Shown here: piece after piece, positions 16,201 through 25,173 of the stretch
Layout of the letters: each line of letters opens with the position of its first letter
Numbering within the stretch: position 1 is the stretch's first letter
Assembly: GCF_000820145.1 (NCBI RefSeq)
Contig: NZ_CDBW01000035.1
Span: forward strand, 1-64,000
From: Aeromonas sobria
Lineage (GTDB): Bacteria; Pseudomonadota; Gammaproteobacteria; Enterobacterales; Aeromonadaceae
Reading direction: 5' to 3'
DNA length: 64,000 bases
Position numbers and translations under genes: made by a program
The notes under the pieces: model-generated
What the model saw: only the letters and a program-made list of their open reading frames with translations
The model's database searches: none
Told to the model about the DNA's origin: nothing

Positions 16201-18648
16201 ATGATGCAGTGGCGATTGGGATGGCGACTGCTTCGCCGGGAAGGGTTCAGCGGTGAACTGCGCTGGTTTGTGCTGGCGCTGGCCCTGAGCGTGGCGTGCG
16301 TCTTGAGTGTGGCGCTGGTGGCGGATCGGCTCGATGCCGGACTCAAGGCGTCGGGCCGTGATTTTATCGGGGCGGATCGGGTGCTGCGCACCGCTGCCGC
16401 CATGCCGGATGGCTGGCTGGCCCGGGCGAAACAGGATGGCTTGGCGCTGCAGACCACCGTCAGCTTCAACAGCATGCTGTTTCACGGCGATGCGCTGCAG
16501 CTCGCCTCCATTCGGGCTGTGCCCGACGGTTTTCCCTTCTACGGCAAGCTGGTGCTGGAACCGGCCCGCACCCCGGCCCCCGGCGAGATCTGGCTCTCCG
16601 CCCGGGTGATGCAGCTGCTGCAGGCCAAAACGGGGGATGAGCTGGAGGTGGGCAATACGGTGCTCAAGGTGGCAGGTCTGCTTGGCGAGGAGCCGGATCA
16701 GGGCTTCAGCCCCTTCCTGCTGGCGCCGCGGGCGCTGATCCACAGTGCCGATATCGAGGCGACCGGCGCCCTGTTGCCGGGCAGCCGCCAGCAGTGGCGC
16801 TATCTGTTCAAGGGGCCGCGAGAGTCGCTGGCCCGTTACGAGCAGTGGCTGCTGCCACAGTTGCAGGCCGGACAGAAGTGGATTAAACCCGATGACAATG
16901 AATCCCGGGTGGGCCGATCGCTGGCCAATGCCGAACGTTTTTTCCGGCTTGCTTCGCTAAGCGGGGTGTTGCTGGGGGCGCTGGCGATGGGCATTGCAGT
17001 GCGCCACTTTGCCGAGCGCCAGACCAATATGGTGGCGCTGCTCAAGACGCTGGGGGCATCCCGTCGCTCGCTCTGGCAACTGATGAGTGTGTTGCTGCTG
17101 TCGTTGACGCTGATTGGGGCGTTGCTGGGGCTGGTGGCGGGCACCGCCATGCAGTGGATCACCTTGCAACTACTGGGGGACTTGCTGCCGCCGGATCTGC
17201 CACCCCCCTCTTGGCGACCCTTTGCCCTTGGGGTGGCAGTGGCGCTCTTTATCACCCTGCTGCTCGCTTTTGTGCCCTTCTTGCGGCTGCTGAAGGTGCC
17301 GCCGCTGCGGGTATTGCGCCGGGAGCTGGAGGCGGGCATTCCTCCATGGCTTGCCTTGCCGGTCGGTTTGCTCGGGCTGTTTGCGCTGGTGTGGGGGTTC
17401 ACTGCTGATGTGAAACTGGCGCTGGGCCTGGTCGGTGGCATGGGATTGCTGATGGGGCTGTTGGCCCTGCTGGCAGCGCTGATGTTGCGGCTGGGGGCCA
17501 GAGTGAAGGGGCCGCACGCTCTTAGGTTGGCGCTGGCCCACCTGTCGCGCGAGCGCAGCAGTGGCCTGTTTCAGTTGGCGGGTTTTGCGCTGGCGCTGAT
17601 GCTGTTTGGTCTGCTCTGGGCTGCCCGTGTCGATCTGCTGGATGAGTTTTCTGCCCGCCTGCCCGCCGATGCGCCAAACCGCTTTCTGGTCAATGTGGCC
17701 GAGAGCGAGCGGGAGGGGATCCTGAGCGAACTGGCAGGAGCTGGCGCCGTTACCTCGGACTTCTATCCCATGGTGCGCGGGCGGCTGACCCATATCGCCG
17801 GTGAGGCGGTGGGCGAGGGTGCCCGTAGTGGCCGTGAAGGGGTCGATAGGGAACTCAACTTCACCACCACAGCCACCCTGCCAGCGGATAACGAGCTGGT
17901 GGCCGGGAAATGGCTCGCCGGCACCGGCGAGGTGTCGGTGGATAGCGAGTTGGCCAAGCGGCTCGATATCAAGCTCGGGGATATGCTCGCCTTTACCATC
18001 GAGGGGCGCAGCTTCGGTGCCAGGGTCACCAGTCTGCGCAGCATCAAGTGGGACAATATGCGTCCCAACTTCTACATGATCTTCTCACCCGATCTGCTGG
18101 CCTCTTTCTCCAGCACCTGGTTGGGCAGCTATCGTTTGCCGATTGAAGGGCGCAGCGCCGAGGTGGAGCTTATTCGCCGTCATCCCACGGTGAGCCTGAT
18201 CGATGTGGATGACCTGATCGCACGCCTGACCCATGTATCGGAGCAGGTGAGCCGGGCGCTGGCCCTGATGTTGGGGCTGGTGACGGTGGCGGCATTGCTG
18301 GTGCTACTGACCCAGACCCAGGCCAGCATGGCTCAGCGTCGGCGTGAGCTGTTGCTGATGCGCACTTTGGGTGCCAGCAGCGACCTGCTGAAAAAGATGC
18401 TGCGCTGGGAGCTGGTGGCCAGTGGCCTGCTGGCGGGGTTCTGCGCCGCCATGGTGGTGGAGCTCTGCTCCTTTGGCCTGCAGTGGTGGTGGTTCGAGGG
18501 ACAGTGGCAGTTCCACTGGGCCATCTGGCTTGGCCTGCCAACCTTGGGGGCCTTGCTGGTGACGCTCGCCGGGCAGGGGATGCAGCGTCAGCTGCTGGCT
18601 GGCACCCTCAGCGATCGGCTGCGGGGTCTGGGTCAGGGGTTGCTGTAA
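16201..18648 (+). CDS. ybbP: FtsX-family ABC permease YbbP
   Basis: The 815-residue inner-membrane protein begins MMQWRLGWRLLRREGF, then a first helix (WFVLALALSVACVLSVALVA). It has a large periplasmic domain, the FtsX core (about 255-360), central helices (about 380-435), a second periplasmic region and a C-terminal FtsX core (about 685-800) ending near GLGQGLL. This is the duplicated layout of E. coli YbbP (about 804 residues). Start choice: GGGAG is 9 nt before 16201. The earlier ATG at 16192 touches that site directly and is less likely. It forms the membrane partner of YbbA, 36 bp upstream. Confidence 0.9.
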   Translation: MMQWRLGWRLLRREGFSGELRWFVLALALSVACVLSVALVADRLDAGLKASGRDFIGADRVLRTAAAMPDGWLARAKQDGLALQTTVSFNSMLFHGDALQLASIRAVPDGFPFYGKLVLEPARTPAPGEIWLSARVMQLLQAKTGDELEVGNTVLKVAGLLGEEPDQGFSPFLLAPRALIHSADIEATGALLPGSRQQWRYLFKGPRESLARYEQWLLPQLQAGQKWIKPDDNESRVGRSLANAERFFRLASLSGVLLGALAMGIAVRHFAERQTNMVALLKTLGASRRSLWQLMSVLLLSLTLIGALLGLVAGTAMQWITLQLLGDLLPPDLPPPSWRPFALGVAVALFITLLLAFVPFLRLLKVPPLRVLRRELEAGIPPWLALPVGLLGLFALVWGFTADVKLALGLVGGMGLLMGLLALLAALMLRLGARVKGPHALRLALAHLSRERSSGLFQLAGFALALMLFGLLWAARVDLLDEFSARLPADAPNRFLVNVAESEREGILSELAGAGAVTSDFYPMVRGRLTHIAGEAVGEGARSGREGVDRELNFTTTATLPADNELVAGKWLAGTGEVSVDSELAKRLDIKLGDMLAFTIEGRSFGARVTSLRSIKWDNMRPNFYMIFSPDLLASFSSTWLGSYRLPIEGRSAEVELIRRHPTVSLIDVDDLIARLTHVSEQVSRALALMLGLVTVAALLVLLTQTQASMAQRRRELLLMRTLGASSDLLKKMLRWELVASGLLAGFCAAMVVELCSFGLQWWWFEGQWQFHWAIWLGLPTLGALLVTLAGQGMQRQLLAGTLSDRLRGLGQGLL

Positions 18649-18697
18649 TCCCGATAGCGAGAGCCTATGCTACAAGGCGCAATCGCCATCAACAATA

Positions 18698-18732
18698 AAC
18701 AAGCAGCCCGGCCATTGGCCGGGCTGCTTGTT
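18698..18732. terminator. Bidirectional terminator between ybbP and yfcH
   Basis: A 16-bp perfect stem (AACAAGCAGCCCGGCC and its complement) encloses a 3-nt loop. It sits between convergent genes. Confidence 0.9.
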
Positions 18733-18773
18733 ATTCGAGGCGCTGACGAGCGGGCTAAGCGAGCTGGCGTCAG

Positions 18774-19679
18774 TTAACGGGGTTCGTGCAGCAGATTGGT
18801 GAGGGCACTTGGCAGTTCGGGATAGCTGAAGTGAAAACCGGCCTGTTGCAGTCGTGCGGGCATCACCTTCTGGCCGGTCAGCAGCAGATCCGCCGCTTCC
18901 CCCATCACCAGTTGCAGCAGGGGGGCGGGCACGAAAAAGAGGTGCGGGCGGTGCAACGTGGTGGCCAGGGTCTGGCTGAACTCCCGGTTGCTGACTGGAT
19001 GAGGGGCGGTTCCGTTGAAGATGCCGCTGCACTCTTCGTGCTCCAGCAAGAACAGCATGGCGCGCACCAGATCCTGCACATGGATCCAGCTCATCATCTG
19101 GCTGCCCGACCCCATGGGGCCGCCGAGCCCGAGTCGATAGGGGGGGAGCATTTTGGGCAGGGCACCCCCATCCATGCCAAGCACCAGCCCGATCCGCACG
19201 ATACAGACCCGGGTTTGGCTGTTTTGGGCCTCCTGCGCCAGAGTCTCCCACTGCTGGCAGAGCTGGTGGGTGAACTCGTCGTTGGGAGATCGGCACTGCT
19301 CGTCGAGGGTTTCGGTGCCCTGCCTGCCATACCAGCCGATGGCGGAGGCATTAATCAGCACCTTGGGCGGTGTACTGGAGAGTTTGATGAGATCCACCAG
19401 CTGCTCGGTCAGCAGCCAGCGGCTATCGCAGAGCAGCTGTTTGCGCGACTCGCTCCAGCGTCCGGCGGCGATGGGCTCACCCGCCAGATTGATCACTGCA
19501 TCCACGTCATTGAGGTCATCGAGCCGGTCCAGGCTATCGATCACCTTAATGTCATGGCCGAGCAGGATATAAGCGCGGCTGCTTTGCCGACTCAGTACCA
19601 CCACCTCGTGATTGACCTTGAGATGAGCCACTAGTTTGCGGCCGATAAAGCCGGTTCCTCCGGTAATCAGAATTTTCAT
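18774..19679 (-). CDS. yfcH: TIGR01777-family NAD(P)-binding epimerase-like protein
   Basis: The 301-residue extended-SDR protein starts MKILITGGTGFIGRKL with the nucleotide motif GGTGFIG (7-13). It has INLAGEPIAAGRW, SASAIGWYG in the form INASAIGWYGRQG, IVRIGLVLG, and the C-terminal DUF1731 region (about 250-297, ending LPSALTNLLHEP). This pattern defines the YfcH/SulA-like family, widespread but with no established reaction. AGGAG lies 7-8 nt before the start. It is transcribed alone and converges with ybbP. Confidence 0.9.
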   Translation of the reverse strand: MKILITGGTGFIGRKLVAHLKVNHEVVVLSRQSSRAYILLGHDIKVIDSLDRLDDLNDVDAVINLAGEPIAAGRWSESRKQLLCDSRWLLTEQLVDLIKLSSTPPKVLINASAIGWYGRQGTETLDEQCRSPNDEFTHQLCQQWETLAQEAQNSQTRVCIVRIGLVLGMDGGALPKMLPPYRLGLGGPMGSGSQMMSWIHVQDLVRAMLFLLEHEECSGIFNGTAPHPVSNREFSQTLATTLHRPHLFFVPAPLLQLVMGEAADLLLTGQKVMPARLQQAGFHFSYPELPSALTNLLHEPR

Positions 19680-19934
19680 CGTGGTTCACTCCTGCTGCGG
19701 TCTTGCTCTACTCTAATGGCACCTATCTAGATCAACAAGCAAGATGCTTGGCGAACATATAGTTACTTAAATGTGTGTTAACCATATCGCTTCCTTGCGA
19801 TGTATTGTTGAACAAAGTGATGAGTTGATTGATTTTTGTTGGGTGGACATTTGTTGTTCGCTCGCTATCATGACGGCCCTTCGCGCTGTCCATCGGGGCT
19901 GTCACCACTTAATCCGTGTATCAAAGAGGCATCC

Positions 19935-21464
19935 ATGCCATTTCGTCGTTTGAAACTTCGCCAGCTCTACAAAAGGATTGTGGTGGCACTGCTGGTTGGC
20001 GTCACGCTCCTGCTGCTGGGGGGCGTAGCTGTGATCTGGCAGACCGTTTCGGAGATAAGGCAGGATGCCGAGTCACGTTTGCAGCGTGCCCAGCTGATGT
20101 TTGATCGCACCCTGGGTTATGCCCAGCAAGCCGCCACTAATGTGGAGGGCGTGATTGGAGCTCCCTGTTCGGAGGCTGCATTGCTGCTGCGCGAGCAGGT
20201 GATCATGGTGCCCGATGTTCGTTCCGCCAATCTGGCTATTGGTCGCCGGATCTACTGTACGTCTCTGTATGGCGCCTATGATGGGCCCTTCGGTCCGGAC
20301 GACTATGTAGACGGCAAGCTACAACTGCTCAGTGGTAATGCGACGACTCCGGATAGACCGCTGATCGTACTACGTCATGAAACGGACAAGGGGAGTGTGC
20401 TGATCGGTGTGGATGGCTACTACCTGCGCAATACCTTGGAGATCTCCAGCAAGAACTCCCCTATGGCCCTGGTAGTGGGGCAGAGGGCACTGTTTGGCTC
20501 AGGTCAGGTCGGTGCCGCGCCTTCCTCAACAGAAGAGGGCTATATGGCCCTCGCTTCGGCCGATTTCCCCTACAAGGTAGTCACTCAGGTGACGAGTGAT
20601 GACTATCTGAGCCACGCCTGGCGCTATTCCAGAGACACACTAATCCTTTGCCCCTTGTTAGCGTTACTGGTTGGATTTGGCTCCTTCTGGCTGATGGGCC
20701 GCAGTAACAGCCCTGCGGAAGAGTTGAAGCGGGCGTTGGTACAGCAGGAGTTTATTCCCTACCTGCAACCCGTGGTTGGCGGTGATGATGAGCAGTTGCG
20801 CGGCTGCGAGGTGTTGATGCGCTGGCAACACCCCAAACAGGGAATGATCTCGCCGGATCGCTTCATTCCTCTGGCGGAAGATAGCGGACTGATTGTGCCC
20901 ATGACTAGTCAGTTGATGGCGCAGGTACGGGATTATTTCTCCCCCCATGCCAGCAAACTGCCGACGAAATTTCATTTTTGTTTCAATATTTCTGCTAGCC
21001 ACTGTAAGGATCTCAGCCTGGTGGCCGATTGCCGGGCATTTCTCGATGCGTTTAAGGATAACCCCGTCGATTTGGGGCTAGAGCTGACCGAACGGGAGCT
21101 GATTGTGGCGGATGAGGTAACCGATCAATTGTTTGCCGAATTGCACCAGTTGGGAGTGTTGGTTGCCATCGATGACTTTGGTACCGGCCACTCCAGTCTC
21201 ACCTATCTGCAACAGTTTCAGGTCGATGCGCTCAAGATCGATCAGAGTTTTGTCGGCATGATAGGGACTGATGCGCTCTCCAGCCATATTGTCGAGAATG
21301 TGATTGATCTGGCGATCCGGCTGGAATTACTGCTGGTGGCGGAGGGGGTTGAAACTCAGGCTCAGGCGGATTATCTGCGGGCGCGCAATGTTGACTATCT
21401 GCAAGGGTATTTCTATGGGCGGCCAGTCTCGATGAAGGAGTTCAGCAAGCGCTTGTTTGGCTGA
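19935..21464 (+). CDS. CSS-motif EAL-domain c-di-GMP phosphodiesterase
   Basis: The 509-residue membrane protein has a helix at about 15-36, a periplasmic CSS-type sensor with Cys78 (PCSE) and Cys108 (YCTS), and a second helix at about 235-257. A C-terminal EAL domain (about 262-505) follows. The signature is EVL rather than EAL (GCEVLMRW). The other metal and catalytic positions are visible: FNISASH, LELTERE, AIDDFGTGHSS, LKIDQSF and AEGVETQ. Such proteins hydrolyse c-di-GMP and respond to the redox state of the periplasmic cysteine pair. ATG 19935 follows AGAGG and gives the family-like basic start MPFRRLK. Confidence 0.9.
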   Translation: MPFRRLKLRQLYKRIVVALLVGVTLLLLGGVAVIWQTVSEIRQDAESRLQRAQLMFDRTLGYAQQAATNVEGVIGAPCSEAALLLREQVIMVPDVRSANLAIGRRIYCTSLYGAYDGPFGPDDYVDGKLQLLSGNATTPDRPLIVLRHETDKGSVLIGVDGYYLRNTLEISSKNSPMALVVGQRALFGSGQVGAAPSSTEEGYMALASADFPYKVVTQVTSDDYLSHAWRYSRDTLILCPLLALLVGFGSFWLMGRSNSPAEELKRALVQQEFIPYLQPVVGGDDEQLRGCEVLMRWQHPKQGMISPDRFIPLAEDSGLIVPMTSQLMAQVRDYFSPHASKLPTKFHFCFNISASHCKDLSLVADCRAFLDAFKDNPVDLGLELTERELIVADEVTDQLFAELHQLGVLVAIDDFGTGHSSLTYLQQFQVDALKIDQSFVGMIGTDALSSHIVENVIDLAIRLELLLVAEGVETQAQADYLRARNVDYLQGYFYGRPVSMKEFSKRLFG

Positions 21465-21483
21465 GTGGCTTGGCAGTTGCAAT

Positions 21484-21513
21484 AAAAAACCAGCGAGAGA
21501 TCGCTGGTTTTTT
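21484..21513. terminator. Bidirectional terminator between the EAL gene and aminotransferase
   Basis: The stem ACCAGCGA / TCGCTGGT is flanked by six A on the left and six T on the right, between convergent genes. Confidence 0.93.
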
Positions 21514-21536
21514 ATTAGTGCAGCGGGGTACTGATA

Positions 21537-22718
21537 TCAGAGCATGCGCTGGAGCGCGCGAACCAGCCGTTTGACCCCCTCTTCGATGGTGGCTTCATCC
21601 ACACAAGAAAAACTCAGGCGCAGGGTATTTTTGATCTCGGGGCGCACGTAGAAAGGGGCGCCGGGTACGAAAGCCACCTTCTCTTTGATTGCCTCGTCAA
21701 ACAGCGCCATGGCACTGATGTGATCCGGCAAGGTCAGCCAGAGAAACATGCCCCCTTCCGGCCGGGTGTAGCTGACGCCAGGTGGGCAGTGACGAGCCAG
21801 CGCGGCCTCCATGGCGGCACGCTGGCGACCATAGACCTCTTTGATTTTTTCCAGATGAGCATCCAGCGAGTGGTCCATCAGGAAGCGGTGAAGCACCTGC
21901 TGACTGAAGGCGTTGCTGTGCAGATCGGTGGCCTGTTTAGCGATGGTGACCTTCTTGCGCAGCCAGTCCGGCACCAGCATCCAGCCAAGACGGAAGGCGG
22001 GCACCACGGTTTTCGAGAAGGAGCCGAGCAGCACGGTATTGTTTGGCGCCAGCTTGGCAATCGGGGGCAGATGCTCCCCTTCGAAGCGCAGTTCGCCGTA
22101 GGGATCATCTTCCACCATCAACAGCTCGTGGCTGACCAGTCGCTCGGCCAGCGCTTCGCGGTTGGCACGGCTGTAGGAGACGCCGCTTGGGTTCTGGAAA
22201 TTGGGCACGCCGTAGAGCAGCTTGGCATTGGAGCCACTTGCAAGCAGCGCATCCAGCGCCGCCAGATCCAGACCGGCTTCCCCGAGGGTAATCGGTTTGA
22301 AGCTTGGCTGGTAGACAGAGAAGGCCTGAATGGCGCCAAGGTAACCCGGCTCTTCGATGATCAGATCTTGTCCTTCATCGATCAGCACCTTGCCCAGCAG
22401 ATCCAGCGCCTGCTGGGAGCCGCTAGTGATCAGGATGTTGTCCGGATTGACCTGCATGCCGTGGCGGGTCAGGTAGCGCTCGGCAATATATTGGCGCAGC
22501 GGAGCGAAGCCCTCGGTGGCGGCATATTGCAGGGCGGCAGCCCCTTGCTCGCGCAGCACATCCTGACAGGCCTGATCGATCGCCTTGACCGGAAACAGGT
22601 GGGGATTGGGTAGGCCACCGGCGAAGGAGATGATCTCCGGATTGGCGGCAACTTTGAGGATTTCACGGATAAAGGAAGGTTCGACCTTCTCGAAGCGCTG
22701 GGCAAAAAATGGCTGCAT
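21537..22718 (-). CDS. PLP-dependent aminotransferase (fold type I, LysN/MocR-like)
   Basis: The 393-residue enzyme shows the class I/II aminotransferase landmarks: ISFAGGLPNP near the N-terminus, TSGSQQALDLL, the Asn in PNFQNPSG, DDPYGELRFEG, the PLP lysine in GSFSKTVVPAFRLGW and the carboxylate-binding Arg in LRLSFS. The set resembles 2-aminoadipate or aromatic transaminases and stand-alone MocR-like domains; no GntR domain is attached. The exact amino donor is unknown. ATG 22718 (MQPFFAQRFE) is favoured over ATG 22736, because GAGAG lies 9 nt upstream and family members start at this point. Confidence 0.88.
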   Translation of the reverse strand: MQPFFAQRFEKVEPSFIREILKVAANPEIISFAGGLPNPHLFPVKAIDQACQDVLREQGAAALQYAATEGFAPLRQYIAERYLTRHGMQVNPDNILITSGSQQALDLLGKVLIDEGQDLIIEEPGYLGAIQAFSVYQPSFKPITLGEAGLDLAALDALLASGSNAKLLYGVPNFQNPSGVSYSRANREALAERLVSHELLMVEDDPYGELRFEGEHLPPIAKLAPNNTVLLGSFSKTVVPAFRLGWMLVPDWLRKKVTIAKQATDLHSNAFSQQVLHRFLMDHSLDAHLEKIKEVYGRQRAAMEAALARHCPPGVSYTRPEGGMFLWLTLPDHISAMALFDEAIKEKVAFVPGAPFYVRPEIKNTLRLSFSCVDEATIEEGVKRLVRALQRML

Positions 22719-23006
22719 AGACAATTCTCTCGGCATGTGGGCGGTCGCTCCATTCGACCGCCAGGTTATCCGTTTGTATCAGATTTCAGAAATGAGGCAA
22801 TGATTGTCACAAAAATCGCCAGAAAAGGGCTGGATTGACACTGGTTCGGATTATATTGAGCGGTTAACTGGGGTATCGAGCCTGTTAAGGGGCCGGTTGG
22901 TGGTGCAATGGAATATTTGTTGTGTGAAACACTTGCGCCTTGTGCCTATCTTGGGATAATTCGCTCCCCTGTTTTCGCTGATTGACGAGATAACGAGCAA
23001 TTCATT

Positions 23007-23720
23007 ATGCCTGTGACCCAAGATGTATTTAACGAAGACGGCACTTTTATGCGCAAAATACGCAGCTTTGTCCGTCGCGAAGGCCGCCTGACCAAAGGGC
23101 AGGAGAAGGCACTGGAAGATCTCTGGCCGGTCATGGGTATCGATTTTGCGCCAGCGCCCCTTGATCTGGTTGCCCTGTTTGGCCGTGAGGCCCCGGTGGT
23201 ACTGGAGATCGGTTTTGGCATGGGTGCTTCTCTGGTTGAGATGGCCAAGAATGCCCCCGAGAAGAACTTCATCGGTATCGAAGTGCACTCCCCGGGCGTA
23301 GGTGCCTGTTTGGGTACTGCACAGGAAGCGGGCGTCACCAATCTCAAGGTCATTTGTCATGACGCGGTCGAGGTGCTGGAGCACATGATCCCCAATGGTT
23401 CACTCGCCTGCCTGCAGCTGTTCTTCCCGGATCCCTGGCACAAGAGTCGCCACCACAAGCGCCGCATCGTACAATCGGCGTTTGCGCAGGATATTCGTCA
23501 GAAGCTGGCCATCGGTGGCGTGTTCCACATGGCGACCGACTGGGAAAACTATGCCGAGCACATGCTGGAAGTAATGAGCGCCGCCGAGGGTTACCAGAAT
23601 ACCTCTGCGACCGGCAACTGGGTGCCCCGTCCGGACTGGCGTCCGCTGACCAAATTTGAACAACGTGGCCATCGTTTGGGTCACGGGGTTTGGGATCTGA
23701 TTTTCAAACGCGTCAGCTAA
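23007..23720 (+). CDS. trmB: tRNA (guanine-N7-)-methyltransferase
   Basis: The 237-residue SAM-dependent enzyme has the TrmB pattern: [17 protein letters not shown] at the N-terminus, the SAM motif [28 protein letters not shown], and the substrate motif [16 protein letters not shown]. It makes m7G46 in the tRNA variable loop. No strong ribosome-binding site precedes the ATG. yggL follows after 48 bp, as in other gammaproteobacteria, so the two are probably cotranscribed. Confidence 0.96.
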   Translation: MPVTQDVFNEDGTFMRKIRSFVRREGRLTKGQEKALEDLWPVMGIDFAPAPLDLVALFGREAPVVLEIGFGMGASLVEMAKNAPEKNFIGIEVHSPGVGACLGTAQEAGVTNLKVICHDAVEVLEHMIPNGSLACLQLFFPDPWHKSRHHKRRIVQSAFAQDIRQKLAIGGVFHMATDWENYAEHMLEVMSAAEGYQNTSATGNWVPRPDWRPLTKFEQRGHRLGHGVWDLIFKRVS

Positions 23721-23768
23721 GCTGGCACGTCAATTCACCTAGCGTATCAACTAACTTGAGGAGCTATC

Positions 23769-24101
23769 ATGGCCAATCGTAGCCGCCGTCTGCGTAAGAA
23801 ACTGCGCGTCGATGAATTCCAGGAAATGGGTTTCGACATCAGCTTCAACTTCCCGGTCGGCACTGCCGAAGAGTCCATCGATGCAGTAGTCGATGCGATG
23901 ATCGATGAGGTTGTAGAACCCCGCCGCCTGGCGTTCGCCGGTTCAGGCCACCTGGCTTGGGAAGGGATGATCTGCACTCAGCAACTGGGTAAATGTACCG
24001 AAGAAGACCGCGCTGTGCTGAAATCCTGGCTGGAAGGCAAGGGGATGGAAGCCGTGGTGGTCACCGAGCTGTTCGACCTCTGGTACGGTGAACCGGCCTG
24101 A
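23769..24101 (+). CDS. yggL: YggL family protein (DUF469)
   Basis: The 110-residue protein matches YggL: ANRSRRLRKKLRVDEFQE at the basic N-terminus, then FNFPVGTAEESID and LWYGEP at the end. It is a 50S-associated protein in E. coli with an unclear role. TTGAGGAG lies 6 nt before the ATG. It follows trmB closely and precedes a terminator, closing the operon. Confidence 0.93.
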   Translation: MANRSRRLRKKLRVDEFQEMGFDISFNFPVGTAEESIDAVVDAMIDEVVEPRRLAFAGSGHLAWEGMICTQQLGKCTEEDRAVLKSWLEGKGMEAVVVTELFDLWYGEPA

Positions 24102-24143
24102 TACAGGGCAGCCTTTCTGGCGCCTTGTTGTGGGTAATTAGAC

Positions 24144-24167
24144 AAATCCCGCCGCTGGCGGGATTTT
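24144..24167 (+). terminator. Terminator after yggL
   Basis: AAATCCCGCC-GCT-GGCGGGATTTTT forms a 10-bp stem ending in five T, about 43 bp after the yggL stop. Confidence 0.92.
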
Positions 24168-24223
24168 TGTCAGTGGGGATGGGATCTCCACCGCTGTTTT
24201 AGTCATGGAATCGCTTATCGCTT

Positions 24224-25144
24224 ATGGTGTTGTCATCCGAATTACTGGCCAGCATTCTTGAAGAGGTGCGCCCGCTGCTCGGGCAGGGCAAGGTGGCCGA
24301 CTACATTCCTGCATTGGCTCAGGTACCGGCCGATCGCCTTGGTATCGCAGTCTGTACCGTCGAGGGAGAGCTGTTTACCGCTGGTGATGCCTGCGAACCT
24401 TTCTCCATCCAGAGTATCTCCAAGGCCTTGAGCCTGACGCTGGCGCTCACCCTCTATCAGGAGGAGGAGATCTGGGCCAGGGTCGGCAAGGAGCCCTCAG
24501 GCCAGCCGTTTAACTCGCTCGTTCAGCTTGAATTCGAGCAGGGCATTCCCCGCAACCCCTTTATCAATGCCGGGGCGCTGGTGGTGAGTGATCTGCTGGA
24601 GACCCGCCTCACCGCGCCGCGGCAACGTACCCTCGAGCTGGTGCGACGCCTCAGTGGTAATCCCGCCATCATGGCTGATCAGGTGGTGGCCCGCTCCGAA
24701 TATCAGCACTCTGCCCGCAACGCTGCCATCGCCTATCTGATGAAGGCCTATGGCAACTTCGAAAACGAAGTGGACAAGGTGCTGCAAAGCTACTTCAATG
24801 CCTGTGCCATCCGCATGAGCTGCGTCGATCTGGCGCGGGCATTTATCTATCTGGCCAACCGTGGTGTGCCACTGGGCGACAGCGTACCGCTGCTGCCTGC
24901 TCGCACGACCAAACAGGTCAACGCCCTGCTCGCCACCTGCGGTCTCTATGATGAGGCGGGGGATTTTGCCTATCGGGTCGGCATGCCGGGCAAATCGGGC
25001 GTCGGCGGCGGTATCATCGCCCTGATCCCGGGCGAGCTCTGCGTCTGTGTCTGGTCGCCCGAGCTCAACAAAGCCGGCAACTCGCTGGCGGGTACGGCGG
25101 CGCTGGAGCTGCTGGCCGAGCGGCTGGGTCGCTCCATTTTTTAA
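24224..25144 (+). CDS. glsB: Glutaminase
   Basis: The 306-residue protein carries the beta-lactamase-like glutaminase motifs: FSIQSISK with the nucleophile Ser and Lys, NPFINAGAL, the Glu/Asn segment [14 protein letters not shown], and [11 protein letters not shown]. It hydrolyses glutamine to glutamate and ammonia in the cytosol. Its length is typical. The ribosome-binding site is weak, so the start could be one or two codons downstream (GTG, TTG). The ynjE start lies 29 bp after the stop, implying one transcript. Confidence 0.95.
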   Translation: MVLSSELLASILEEVRPLLGQGKVADYIPALAQVPADRLGIAVCTVEGELFTAGDACEPFSIQSISKALSLTLALTLYQEEEIWARVGKEPSGQPFNSLVQLEFEQGIPRNPFINAGALVVSDLLETRLTAPRQRTLELVRRLSGNPAIMADQVVARSEYQHSARNAAIAYLMKAYGNFENEVDKVLQSYFNACAIRMSCVDLARAFIYLANRGVPLGDSVPLLPARTTKQVNALLATCGLYDEAGDFAYRVGMPGKSGVGGGIIALIPGELCVCVWSPELNKAGNSLAGTAALELLAERLGRSIF

Positions 25145-25173
25145 CCTTGTTCACTATGAATCGAGACATCATC

